Positions 1 to 13,059 of a DNA stretch of 64,000 nt are shown here, piece by piece. The notes under the pieces were generated by a model. It ran no database searches, was not told where the DNA came from, and was given only the letters and a program-made list of their open reading frames with translations. The first letter of the stretch is position 1; every line of letters starts with the position of its first letter. A program made the translations under genes and the position numbers. The DNA comes from Mytilus trossulus (taxonomy: Eukaryota; Mollusca; Bivalvia; Mytilida; Mytilidae): contig NC_086384.1 of assembly GCF_036588685.1 (NCBI RefSeq), positions 14,708,195-14,772,194 of the forward strand, read 5' to 3'.

Positions 1-145
1 TTATGAATTATATGGATTCTAATAGGACAAATACAGTATTTTTATAGATCGAAGCGTGCAAAATTACCGTAAAAATGTTTGGCTGTACCTGTTTCCTAAT
101 CAAGGAGTCTGTGCATTGCAGTTCATATTTGATAAGTTTAAAAAA

Positions 146-720
146 AGAAGGACGAAAGATACCAAAGGGACAGTCAAACTCATAAATCTAAAACAAACTG
201 ACAACGCCATGGCTAAAAATGAAAAAGACAAACAGACAAACAGTAGTACACATGACACAACATAGAAAACTAAAGAATAAACAATACGAATCCCTTAAAA
301 ACTAGGGGTGATCTCAAGTGCTCCGGAAGGGTAAGCAGATCCTGCTCCACATGTGGCATCCGTCGTGTTGCTTATGTGATAACAAATCCGGTAAATAGTC
401 TAATTCGGTAGGTCACATTCATGAAAGGGAAGAAGATTGTAATTACGACGTAAGGAACATATCCGATATCATTTGTGAAACGGTTATTTCAGAACGGTCA
501 ACTAACTCGTGATGGCGTCCGTAAAATTTTCGAATGGATGATTTTAACTTCACCATTTGAAACTCTTGGTTTAATAGCTTCCTTCTGAGCAACAACCCTC
601 TATCAAGAAAATTGGGATAGAAAATGCAAGCACGGGAATATCGTATCAATTGGGAGATATATACCCCGTATGCAGGTGCTGCTGGAATGTTGCTACTTAG
701 AAATGGAAAGTTCACAATTG
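146..720 (-). mobile_element. Retroelement tail, repeat family A, with RT C-terminal frame
   Basis: The minus strand has an open frame (443-715) with IPAAPAYGVYISQLIRYSRA and KLKSSIRKFYGRHHELVDR, which I recognise as the C-terminal end of reverse-transcriptase proteins common in bivalve retroelements. The family's 3' noncoding part follows (146-440). No polymerase core is present. Confidence 0.65.
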
Positions 721-3490
721 AAAAGCCGTTTAAAAGTTAAAAATCGGAAAAACGTGAAAAGTAGCCAAAATTAGGTGAGGTGGTCATCTTTTGATTGCCA
801 CTACGTAACTGGTAGTCACTGTAGGTATAAACTATATTTTTAAATGCATGCATAGGTGGTATAGGAACACAAGGAGGCATAAAATGGCCAATAGGAAGCA
901 AGTCTGTAAAATATAGTCTACCGTATAATATATTGTCAAAAAACCGTAAAAACACACTTTAGGCAGACCTGACTTGACAATAATAATTCGCCAGCAAGAC
1001 ATTTAAGTCCCATATACTCCAAGTTAGCATGAATGGACTGCAGTAACTATAGGGTAATACTTGGATGACAAGTAAACACAGTCTGGTCAATGTTCACCTC
1101 TCAAAGTCGTTTTTAAATCGGAAAAAAAGACGGAAAATTATCATTTTTCAGTGGGGGTTGGTTAAAACCCACGCGAAAATCATATGATTGTGCAAATTTT
1201 CGAAAATGTCTGATTTTTCCAAAAATCTGTTGGAGGCGAATGAGTCTTCATCTTTTATATAAGCTTCGGATTTCAAATATTTTGGCCACGAGTATCACTG
1301 AAGAGACATGTATTGTCGAAATGCGCATCTGGTCCAAGAAAATTGGTACCGTTAATGTTATTAACGAATACCGTTATGCGTAGTAATTTGCACAGGTGAA
1401 TTCACCCGTGCATACTAAGCGAGAATTCAAATCAGTTGACGGTTTGAATTCATTCAGTCTATACGTTTAAATCAATTGCTGTTAAGGTCTGTTTGACTTT
1501 TCATTTTTGTTTTTGTTTAAAAAAAGGACTATTTTTGTTCTGTCTTTCACACGCATAAGATTATCATTATAGAATTGTATAATTAAATAGATGCACATGT
1601 ACACTGTCCAAAGTTACAGTATATATCTATTTTCTTATTTCATTCATTAACATGCAGTTGTGAATTGTTTCTAAAAAAAATTAATTATATTTTGTAGATT
1701 GTGCAGGCTGTTGATCATACTTCTAGTGAAGAGAACGTGACATCTGCCATCTAAACTTTTGTGCACATTTTGTTATTATGTTCAAAATGTATCCTTAAAC
1801 GACTGGATGCTGCAAACTTACATCCGACTGGATGCTGCAAACCTACACAAGACTGGATGCTGCAAACTTAATATATTTGTGCTTTTCGTCATTAAGCCTT
1901 GTATAGAAATGCAATGCTTTATGTTCTGCTGAACCCGTGAAAAGGAACGTAAAGTTGAACGTAGGCCAGTTAGTTTATTTAAATCGCAACATTAGGTATA
2001 AATAATTTGTAAAGTACCATTTACATCTATTATGACTTTACAAATTTCTTAATTGATTATTGTAATGAAATATAAAGATTTCAATTGATTGTTATAATAT
2101 TCATATGCTGATCCAAGAACAAAAATATCAATCAAAATTTTGCTAAATTCAGCAATTATACGCAATTCCGTAAACTTCGACTGAAATGAGATTTAGATCT
2201 GTCAAAATACTTTCGTAATCGTGTTTATCTGAATAATTTGCGCAAATTAAACAAAACATCAGGGTTACAATATGAAAAAAAGGCAGTAGTATACCGTTGT
2301 TCCAACGTCAATAATCGACTGCAAGAAAAAACTAAAACCGAGGGTAACATATCAAATATAAGAGGAAAACAACGAAACAAGAGAAAACGTAAGTGCAAAA
2401 AAAACAAACGACAATGCAAGATACATAGAAACGAATCAAGTTATTCAGAGAATAATTACACCTTATGTAAGAATCTTGGTTTTTGATTGGCTGATAGCCA
2501 GTGTATTTTACCAATTTACTGTTATCAAATAAATATCGTTCATTTTTTAACGCCGCAGGGGTATTTGCCAAAATTATATACTTTTTTTTACCCTCCTTGT
2601 CGTGGTATTTGCCAAAAAATACTCTATCTGACTGGACGCTTGTAACGTCAAGATCACCAATGCGTTTTTGAACATTATCATTCTGTGTAATTAAACAGAT
2701 ATAGCATGTTCTTTAGGGGTATTTGCGAAAAATACCAGTCTTGAGAATGAATTTCCCTGGCCTTACGGCTCGCAAAATTTAACATTCTTTCGACTGGTAT
2801 TTTTTGCAAAAAACCCTCCTCAACATGATATATATGTTTAAAATGTGCAAAGGTTAAATTTAAACTTGAGGATTAACATATACACATGTAAATTGTCATG
2901 CATTTCAACATAAGATAACTATAAACAACCGTTTCATTTTTATAGACCTGATATGATCAAAATGAACTAAAAATCTTTCAGAAAGTTTCCCGAAACAAAT
3001 GTTTAGATAACCCCGACTTAAAATACTGCAAATATCAATAACAAGGATTATATAGAGCTTTACTTAAAAAAAGATCACTTATTTGAGATTATTATTTTTC
3101 ATCTCTGTATGATTTTTTCGATGTTCGATATTTTAATACTCATGTGACAGCTGTTTGTATAAGTTATCTACACAAGTTATTGTAAACCTTCTTAAAGAGA
3201 AATATTATCAAATCAATGTTTCATAAATTTTATAGCCTTCGTTTCAGTCGGAGGGGTTCAGCTGTTTTCAATTCGTTTTGTTCAACTTATCATTGATTCA
3301 ATATACAAAACAATTTATAACATGTCAGTCCATGTGAACTACGTATATGAATACAGATTATGTAAGTTGCAAGGCCAAGCTGAACAGTTCTGATTCCTTT
3401 AGAATTTGGCTATGTTTCAAGTCTAATTTGGTTTGATTAGCCCGTTAAAGTTTCATTGCGTTCTCTATATCAGATAAGTATGTCTTGAGC
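721..3490. other. Intergenic, no gene seen
   Basis: AT-rich DNA. It contains a 3 x 25 bp repeat (1801-1875) and a stretch (2555-2820) with recurring GTATTTGCCAAA-like words and their reverse complement, perhaps an old inverted-repeat element. Short overlapping open frames at 2225-2571 on both strands have no recognisable features. Confidence 0.5.
1801..1875. repeat. 3 x 25 bp tandem repeat
   Basis: GACTGGATGCTGCAAAC starts at 1801, 1826 and 1851, exactly 25 bp apart. Confidence 0.85.
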
Positions 3491-3494
3491 AATG

Positions 3495-3766
3495 TGACTT
3501 ACCGAATTAGACTATTTTTAATACCGGATTTGTAATCACATAAGCAACACGACGGGTGCCACATGTGGAGCAGGATCTGCTTACCCTTCCGGAGCACCTG
3601 AGATCACCCCTAGTTGTTGGTGGGGTTCTAGTTGTTTAATCATTAGTTTTTCATGTTGTGTCATCTGTACTAGTGTTTGTCCTTTTCATGTTTATTCATG
3701 GCGTTGTCAGTTTATTTTCGATTTATGAGTTTGACTCTCCCTCTGGTATCTTTTGTCCCTCTCTCT
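3495..3766 (+). repeat. Family A dispersed repeat, 3' part
   Basis: Shares the blocks CGACGGGTGCCACATGTGG, GATCACCCCTAG and GGCGTTGTCAG with the copies at 146, 5341 and 25303. Its 5' part is truncated. Confidence 0.7.
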
Positions 3767-5340
3767 TCATCTTTGAACTGTCCCAAGATTTACCATCAAA
3801 TATCTCGCACATTTCTATGTTTTATTAGGAAATAAATCTGTCATATAAAAAAAAGGAAGATTTGGCATTAAATTTGTCGATATTTTACACTGCGCGTTAG
3901 CGAGCTGTATAATGTGGTCAAATATAATGCCTTCCCATGTTAATATGAGCATAGAGCATGATATGTAGGAATAATATTATTATTTTATGAAACATACAGT
4001 GTTTTTTATAGGTCGAAGCGTGTGAAATTACCGTAAAAATTTTATAAGTTTAAAAACTACGAGCAGAGTAAATAGATGTTGTTTTATAAAAAATATATTA
4101 TAAAGGTTTATGTTAACGAATGTGGTCTCAGACCTGTCCAATATTTTACAGAATGTAGCTGCTTAAATGTATATATGTAAAAGGATAACGATGGAAATAA
4201 AGATAAAATAAACAGTAAGTTCTTGCGCATCTGTCAAACATAGTTTGTGCTCATTAGAACATTGCTTTGTTTACAAAGCGTAGTAAGGACGTCATATTAG
4301 AATCAAGTTATACAAATGACTTTTACCAAATTGGAACTAAGGTTAACTATTTAACCTAACATACAAAATCATCACATTAGCTGAAAATCATATTTTCGTT
4401 GAAGGTAATGTGACAGGTAATAGGCAAGGTCACAGATTTTCTTCAATTTTGAAAACATTTTTGACTCGTTTATCTTTAACTGAAAATCGAAAAGATGACG
4501 CATTTAGTCTTTTATTTGCTGAAATATTACTGATTGCATTTTTTGACAAGGTGATATTTGATATAGAGAGTTCATAAAAATTGCAAGAATGTGTAACATA
4601 GCGGCAAATGTACTAAAAATTGTCCTAAAAAAACTGAAATGATTTGAATGTACAATTTACCTGCTATTGGCATTCACTAAGTTCTAATCTGTGTATTCCA
4701 TAACTGAATTTCAGATAATTAGATATTGAATCAAACTACACGCAGCACAAGATATTAATAATAAGTCACTATGATGTCGAACGATTTGTTTTAACAGTAT
4801 GTTTATTTCGCACGAAAATCGTATTAGAAATCGAAAATCACAATTCATAACTTAGAAAACCCCTCGGCTTTTTTGTAATCTTCTATTGTAATTTTAACAG
4901 CTGTTATGATGCAATATATTCTAACTGTCATCTTGTTGAAATATAAATTTCATTATGCATGTTATGTTTACATCTTGTCATTGGTACGTTTCGAACATTT
5001 TTTACTGATAAAACAGTAGATTTAAGAAAGTTAAAGAAACGCATTAAACCAGCACACAACGACCTAATCACCGAATTAAATCTTGAAGGTATTGATTATC
5101 TTAAAATTATTTCAAATTGATTGATTGATTGGTTGAGTATTTTGAATTTTTCGATTGGTTTGTTAATTTTGTGCATTATAGGGTATTTCATGTCAGTCAT
5201 TTATACACGAAGAAAAAGCTGGCGTGCATGAAATGTATTAGAATCGACAACTTTGTTTATAAACAAGTAGGCCAGTTTTTCAAATGCTAATAATATGATA
5301 ATGTAAAGGTACATGTTAATTCAACACATAAACAATTCTT

Positions 5341-5716
5341 AGGGACGCCATCACGAGTTGGTTGACCGTTATGGAATAACCGTTTCACAAATGATATCGG
5401 ATATGTTTCAACGTCGTAACTACAATCCCCTTCCCTTTCATGAATTTGACCTATCAAATTAGACTATTTACCTGATTTGTAATCACATAAGCAACACGAC
5501 GGGTGCCACATGTGGAGCAGGATCTGCTTACCCTACCGGAGTACCTGAGATCACCCCTAGTTTTTTGGTGGGGTTCGTGTTGTTTATGCTTTAGTTTTCT
5601 ATGTGTACTATTGTTTTTCTGTTTTTCTGTTTGTCTTTTCATTTTTAGCCATGGCGTTGTCAGTTTGTTTTAGATTTATGAGTTTGACTGTCCCTTTGGT
5701 ATCTTTCGTCCCTCAT
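5341..5716 (+). repeat. Family A dispersed repeat
   Basis: Begins inside the RT-tail frame (GGACGCCATCACGAGTTGG) and runs to the family's end TTTCGTCCCTC. Confidence 0.75.
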
Positions 5717-6505
5717 TTAATAATAATGTTTTAATTATTGGTGTAATAAATATAATGTTCAGGGAATTATTTCTGTCTTCTAAAAATATAAGAGTACATC
5801 TAAAATTGAACGAATGAAATTACATTAGAAAACTGATAAATTAGTCATTAAAATGCATGATTCATTTTAACTGTCATTTGGAAATTGCAAAGATTCGGAA
5901 ACTAATGATCACAATTTGAAAATGATTAAATTACTAGCTATATTTGGGGTCAGAAATTCATTATTATTTTTACCTTTCATGCTTAATTCATTATTATGCA
6001 TGACACAACGTCATCCTCTAGTAGAAAATTTAATTAGTTTTGATAAAGATGTAACGGCTTACATTATGTGAACTATTAGTTTTGTTTATTTCTTATTGAC
6101 AGAAAACTAGTTTTGTTTGGTACAGCATTCGGCATTAGAAAAGAAGTGTTCAGTTTGATTCTAATGTTTTCGTAAAAAAAAAACCAGGTACCTCCCCTTA
6201 TCTCCATTGCGTTCATTTTATGTTTTTAACAATTGTTTATTTAATCCTTCACTTTTTTTGGATATTTTTGGATTTTAAAGAGATTTTGTGCAATATAAAA
6301 CTATTCATTGAGTTGAAGAAATATCATTCACCAATAATCACGATGTCCCCATTTCTTATACATATTTTGTCTGCCCATAGGCAATATTTCGAAAGTTTCT
6401 ACAGATATGCTAAGACAGTAACAAACAAAATCACAATAAAGCAATTAAACCTATCAGTGCTCCGTTTATTATTGCATCCAGGGCATACAGCAGTTTTTAA
6501 ATTCA

Positions 6506-6605
6506 ATACAAAAGGGTGCAAAAGGTCCCAGAGGGACAGTCAAACTCATAGATTTAAATTCATCTGATAACGCCAGTGCTAAAAAGAAAATGATAAACAG
6601 ACAAA
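6506..6605 (-). repeat. Family A fragment
   Basis: Diverged copy of the last ~100 bp of the family, reverse orientation (GGGACAGTCAAACTCATAGA). Confidence 0.5.
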
Positions 6606-6671
6606 AAAAATCAGCAAAATGAACTGCAGCAAAAAATAGTATAGTACTCAGCAGATTTATAGACAATAACT

Positions 6672-6798
6672 GTTTAGTGCTTTAAATATCAGCTGTATTT
6701 GTACGAGTCTAGGAAACCAGGTGTATACAGCTTTAAGCGAACTATTACACCTGTTTGGACCCAAGTACAAATACAGCTGATATTTAAAGACACTAAAC
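6672..6798. repeat. Inverted repeat, hairpin-like element
   Basis: GTTTAGTGCTTTAAATATC at the left end is mirrored by GATATTTAAAGACACTAAAC at the right. The ~33 bp arms continue to AGCTGTATTTGTAC around a ~60 bp centre. Confidence 0.75.
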
Positions 6799-7621
6799 AA
6801 ATTTTGTCTTTATACTTCAATTGATTCTGTATATTATTTGTGTTTTGAAAGACACAACAACACACATTTGCATTTATTTTCGATTATATCCGTGTAGTAA
6901 TACGATATTCACCATAATTACACATTTAGCTGAAGACGGGTTCGCAAAAAAAGAATCTCGAATGGTCAACTATAATACATCGCTCAAGGTAAATAATTAT
7001 CTATTTTAACATAACTAGTTTCAACAGAAAAAAACAAAGAACAAAACATTGTCAAATTTGAACTGGAGTGAACAAGTTGTAATGCGCCTCAGACTTTACA
7101 TCAACTAAATATGCACGCTGAAATTGACATGGTTGTTTTTGTTACACAATCATAATGATCATACACATTCAAGTTTTGACATCGATAGTTGTCATCGTAG
7201 AAATGACTGCTGCTCATGTGTATGTTATCAGAAAATTAATATGATTCGTATTGCTCTAAAGAACTGTTTGAAAACAAACAGAACGTATAAAAGTAATCGT
7301 TTATTCGCAATTAATACGTCATTTGAATGTGACTGTATTGGACATTCTGAGGTTACGCAGGTTCATACAAATTGCATACTTAGTCCTGCAGTGGGCGGAG
7401 CTTTCCAGCGATATCTGTATAGTTTACAGATACAGCATAGCGATATCTGTAGGGCTGTACAGAATGTAGATAATATATTCTAGTGATTGAATCAACACAA
7501 CGGTTAAAATTATATTACCTTCTTTCAAGCTGTTCGAGTTACATCAACTTGTCCATTAAATCTTTGACAGGGTTATTTTAATGCAACGTAAATTTCGAAC
7601 ATATGCTTGTACATTTTATAT

Positions 7622-8070
7622 CAAGGGGTACAATCAAAATCACGTGATGGATATACACACACCGGAAGTTACAGTCGAACTCGCCGCTTGAAAGGTTAGT
7701 AGTTGCATTTTCTTGTTTATATCAATTAAATTTGATTAATAAGTTGGCACACCGAATGTCGGATAGTATGTAGTTTTAAAATACACAATTGTTTTTGCTA
7801 GAAAGCGTGCAGTTATTGCAAACACTTCCACACAGTTCCAAGTTTTCGACGGATAACTATGTCGAAGTGTTAGCATTAACTGCACGCTTTCCAGCAAGGA
7901 TAATTGTGTATTTCAAAACTAGATAGTATCCGACATTCGGTGCACTACCTTATTTATCAAATTTTATTGATATAAACAAGTAAATACGACTACTTACCTT
8001 TCAAGCGGTCTACTCGCTTGTTACTTCCGGTGTGTGTATATCCATCACGTGATTTTGATTGTACCCCTTG
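7622..8070. mobile_element. Fold-back / MITE-like element with TATAT target duplications
   Basis: 449 bp in two long arms (~200 bp each) that are near-perfect reverse complements. It begins CAAGGGGTACAATC and ends GATTGTACCCCTTG. TATAT flanks both ends (7617-7621, 8071-8075). The ~40 bp centre is non-palindromic. No transposase, so non-autonomous. Confidence 0.88.
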
Positions 8071-8089
8071 TATATCGAACACCACACAT

Positions 8090-11000
8090 GTCCCTTAGCA
8101 TGGAATATTCCAGAAACCACTGCTGACGCAAGAAATAAAAATATGTCAAATACATTAATTCTTGAGTTATTGTCATTGTAATATACTTCATAAAATAGTC
8201 ACCTATAATTCTTGATTTCCAAACTAGTCGAGTGGTAATACGGAAGTGGCTTTTGACATTATTTATTTTACTATAGACAACGTTGACAAAACTACTTTTT
8301 ACAACCAATGTAAACAATATGGCGGTGACAATAAGACATTCATGTTCGACGTTTAAAATTTATTTTCAATTAGCATTTATCGTAAAATAAGTCAATGAAC
8401 ACAACACGTCCATTTGAATCGGAATTGAATACTTTTTTTTTTTTTTTTTTATTCAGATAGATTATTTTTGTGAGAACATATGTTGCGTAAACCAACCAAG
8501 ATATTCATGTGCCTAGCCAATTCAACGACACAAATATACAATGTACGTGTGACAGAGGTTACGAGTGGGGAAATCAAATTCCCTGTCACCAATTTTCAAG
8601 AATTATAAGGATTAATCGCCTTTTTAAAGGAATGTATTGGTGTATAAACGGACTTTTATTTGTTTGTTAGTGAATCTGTCGGGTTTATACGCCAATTAAT
8701 TCTATTCAAAATGAGTTGAACCCTATAATGGTAACTTCATAGATAAATCACCCCAGTAGTTGAAATATTGAGAAAAACGTGGGTTTTCTCTCGTTTAAAT
8801 ACGTTTAAAATTGAAAAGATGAACATAAATCAAATTATTGTGATGGTTTGTCACGCAGATGTGCATTTATGCACATAACAGTCAACTACCATATGATATA
8901 TTGCAATCTAATGATAAAATAATGAAGATATGTATTTTATTTATATGTTTGCTTATCAGCATCGTCCAGAGACAGTCTTTATGCCATAAATGAATAGTAA
9001 CAAAAAAACATTTTTTTTACATAACTTAGGTAAACACTTTGTACTCTGTATTTGGTTGTGTTTATTTCAGCAGGAATCAAGATCAGTATAATTGGGGATT
9101 AATTTTATTATCAATCTTAAGGGGTTTGTTTGAAATGCCATGTAATCTAGTGAAATATGTTACAGTAAGTGCAAGTCAATATTTACAACAACAAGAAGTA
9201 TAACACAATCAAATGTACGATCCATCATTTTCAAAGCATTTAAAACACAATACATATATGTACTTTAATATTTGATAAGCAAATGTATCGTGTAGTTTTA
9301 AATTACATGAATTCTGTTCTTTTGAGGGTATAATCATAGATAATGTTAAAGGTAGACCATTACAGAACTATAGCCCAGTATGTTGTATGCAGAACTTTTT
9401 TCAAAGCTCATGGAGTGTTTTCCAATTGATTTTTCTAGCCATGAGGTCTAGTTGATTTATTGAGGAAAATCCATCACACTTTAACTATTTACTTTATCAA
9501 AAACAGAAAGTGTTATTTTACAATTGTATTTGCACAAAGATATATATGACAGTATAAACAAAAAATACTGATATGCCTGTCAAATTCCTCTTTGGATAAC
9601 GATATTGTCAAAAGAATTCCCCCAAATTTTAAGCTGTCGGCATACTCTTGTGCTTAAGTTCAAAATGTCAAGTTGAGTTGCATACGAACTAGTTGACAAA
9701 GTGTTTGTGACTAAGCAACAATGAACACTCTATATCAATTTCTTAATTTACCTTTATCAGGAACATGAAAAGCCGAATACTTGAAAGTTTAGAATGTACA
9801 AGAACCGAAACAGTTGTCTAGCGAAAAGTACATACCAATATCCAAATTATCAAAGGTCGACTTTGCCTGAAAGAGTTGAAGGCTTAGTTTCTTAACTATT
9901 TCTTAACTATTTCTAAATGGACAATGCCAGAAAGATTTGATATAAATTATGTCAGTGCCAAAGTACTGCGTACTAAACTGATGAGAATCGGATATTGAGG
10001 GTTGGTGTCATCTTTTATTCTATCAGACCTGTTTCGGATTGATGCCTTTATCTTGTGCATTATTTAGTCTTTAGTAGAACGATTTACAGTGATGTACCAA
10101 ATTCAATTGAGATATAAAAGTACTGTAGTTGAAGAGTTTTAACCGTCAATTGTAGATTTGACGATCACAAATGCAGTTTTAAATTGACGGTCGCAACTCT
10201 TCATCTAACTACTGTACTGTTATTCCGACTCTAATGCATTACAAAAAGCAAAAATACGATAAAACTTGAAAAATTGTCTAAATTTGACAAAAAGAAAAAT
10301 AATCCGAGAAATTGCATTAATGATTTAGGCACAAAGACGTTAGGGCTAAACGTGATGTCATGCAAATGAAAACTTACAAACTGGAGGTTATTACGTTACC
10401 TGTACGCTTCAAATTCGGATAAAATTACATTAACACGGCAAATTAGAGGTAGATATTGTTTTATTTTCGATTATATAGTAGTAATCGAACATTTGTTGAC
10501 TCAATCAATTCAAAATGGCGGGTCCCTCTCTATTTACGCCTGGTCAACTGTGGATATGACGGCAACTTTAAGCCAATGGAAAAAATTGATACATCCAAAT
10601 TGCATTAGAATTTTATATTTAAGAGAAATGTTTATGTAACCATTTCTCATCTTTCAATTCGCCTTTTCAGAATCTAAAGGACGATGGGTAATCTCATTGT
10701 TCGTACCCAAAAATGAAAATAACGTCACGTCATTGGTTAAATTTCCATTGTTTATGGCATTTGTAACCAATCAGGACGTTTTGGTGTTCACTTTTGAAAA
10801 TATTACCCAGGATGCATTAGATTCTGAAACGGCGAATAATCTTGAAAACAACTCAATGAAAAACAAGTTAAAAATGTTCACGAGGAATTAATTGCATTTT
10901 TACGTTTAACTGCATCGTAACTTGTCAATAAAAAAAAAAAACATCGCCAATTTGTCCCTTTTTATTGCTTGCTTCACTAATTTGGCAATCATTGAGTTAT

Positions 11001-11700
11001 ACAGAGATAAAACTAAGTCATTAGTGGCATGGAATTATTTAGACCAAAAACGAAAAGAGAAAGAATAAATACATTGAATAGATGTACCGTATTGGAATTT
11101 CTAAATGTAGTTTTATCTTCGTTTAAAAGTCATTATTTTCTCTACAGCAGTAAATGTACCATTAAACAAGCCGATAAAACGACAGCAAATCCGTCAACAA
11201 CATTTTGAGATAAAATTGAAAACACATTAGCATGTTTAAATTAAAGAAAGTGTTTATTTTTCACTTATCTAACATCTCGTCGTAGATAATTTGTAACCAG
11301 GCACAACATTTAAAATCAATGATCAGTGCAATTCCTTGCTACATTACCGTATATGATAGTTTACTGTTTGTAAATCTTGTGTCATACTTTTAAGTAAGTA
11401 CTACTGGTCGCCTTATACTACTCCTCCTTGATTCGAGTGCGTTTCCCTCGGTTTTGGTTTGTTGCCCCGATTTTGTTTTTTGTCCATGGATTTATGAGTT
11501 TTGAACAGCGGTATACTACTGTTGCCTTTATTTACACCCAGTAACTGCTTCATCACAATAAAGTCTCATAGCTTGAATCATACTTGATTTTTTAAATACA
11601 AATAAATTTGAACCTACCGCTTCTGGCGGACTATTTAGATTCGAGAGTATCATTCAGGAACAAATTGCTCTCATCATTAAGTCTCATAGCTTGGGTTCTA
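8090..11700. other. Intergenic, no gene seen
   Basis: AT-rich, with a poly-T run (8431-8450) and an inverted repeat at 10121-10215. A 64-codon plus-strand frame at 10697-10891 has no recognisable domain and no supporting splice context. The stretch 11425-11540 matches the 3' end of dispersed repeat family D. Confidence 0.5.
10121..10215. repeat. Short inverted repeat
   Basis: TACTGTAGTTGAAGAGTTTT and a CCGTCAAT block at the left are mirrored by ATTGACGGTCGCAACTCTTC and a TACTGTA block at the right. Confidence 0.6.
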
Positions 11701-11821
11701 TGTTAATTTGTTAGTACCACTGAATTCCGATTCAAGAACATATGCCTTACTTGCAACAACTGATCGCATAGCTAGACATACAGTTTTAAGTACAAATAGA
11801 TTTGTGTTCTTGTTGGACGAC

Positions 11822-13018
11822 CACAGGGAACCATACAGGAATGCACGCCCTTCTCACGTCTTGAGAAATACACAGAGAACCATACAGAATCACATGCCCT
11901 TCTCACGTCTGCAGGACTGTAGGGAACCATACAGAACTGCATGCCCTTCTCACGTCTTGAAGACTACACATGGACCCATACAGGACCGCATGCCCTTCTC
12001 ACGTCTTGAGATTAACACAGGGAACCATACAGGACAGCCTGCTCTTCTCACGTCTTGAGGACTACACAGGGAACAATACAGAACCACAAACCTTTCTCAC
12101 GTCTGGAGGACTTCAGGGAACCATACAGGACTGCATGCCCTTCTTACGTCTTCAGGACTACACAGGGAACCATACATGACCTCATTCCCTTCTCACGTCT
12201 TGAGATTAACACGTGGAACCATACAGGACATCATGCCCTTCTCACGTCCTGAGGACTACACAGGGAACCATACAGAACCACAAACCTTTCTCACGTCTGG
12301 AGGACTCCAGGGAACCATACAGGACTGCATGCCCTTCTTACGTCTTCAGGACTACACAGGGACCCATACATGACCTCATTCCCTTCTCACGTCTTGAGAT
12401 TAACACGTGGAACCATACAGGACATCATGCCCTTCTCACGTCCTGAGGACTACACAGGGAACCATACAGAACCACAAACCTTTCTCACGTCTGGAGGACT
12501 CCAGGGAACCATACAGGACTGCATGCCCTTCTTACGTCTTCAGGACTACACAGGGAACCATACATGACCTCATTCCCTTCTCATGTCTTGAGATTAACAC
12601 GTGGAGCCATACAGGACATCATGCCCTTCTCACGTCCTGAGGACTACACAGGGAACCATACATGACAGTTTGCCCTTCTCACGTCTGGAGGACTCAAGGG
12701 AACCATACAGGACCGCATGCCCTTCTCACATCTTGAGGATTACACAGGGAACCATACAGTACCGCATGCCCTTCTCATGCCTGGAGGATTACAGCGAACC
12801 ATACAGGTCCGCATGCCCTTCTCACGTCTTGACGACTACACAGGGAACCATACAGGACCGTATACCGTTCTCATGTCTAAATGACTACAGGGAAATATAC
12901 AGAACCGCATGCCCTTCTCACGTCTGTTGGACTACATGGAACCATACAAGTCCGCAATCCCTTTTCCCATCTGGGGGACTCCAGGGAAATATGCAGAACC
13001 GCATGCCCTTCACACATC
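11822..13018. repeat. 48-49 bp minisatellite with 194 bp higher-order unit
   Basis: About 24 monomers built on GGGAACCATACAGGA...CATGCCCTTCTCACGTC. Successive CCATAC starts are 47-49 bp apart (11831, 11880, 11927, 11976, 12025). In the middle, four-monomer blocks repeat at exactly 194 bp (12213, 12407, 12601). The overlapping frames here rotate with each 49 bp unit and are not credible genes. Confidence 0.9.
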
Positions 13019-13059
13019 ATTCGTCTCAGTTAACTGCAAATCTACTTATATAACTGCTG

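Noticed and set aside
2225-2571. Overlapping frames on both strands near 2.3 kb
   Set aside because: Short, low-complexity lysine/phenylalanine-rich, no domain, no splice context.
2555-2822. Possible inverted-repeat element with GTATTTGCCAAA / TTTGCAAAAAATAC words
   Set aside because: Arms are short and imperfect, and no clear ends or target duplications could be set.
11708-13053. Overlapping frames of 65-150 codons in the minisatellite, with PYRTACPSHVL-like repeats
   Set aside because: Monomers are 48-49 bp, so frames shift between units and the same words appear in all frames. No splice or start context. Best explained by the tandem repeat.
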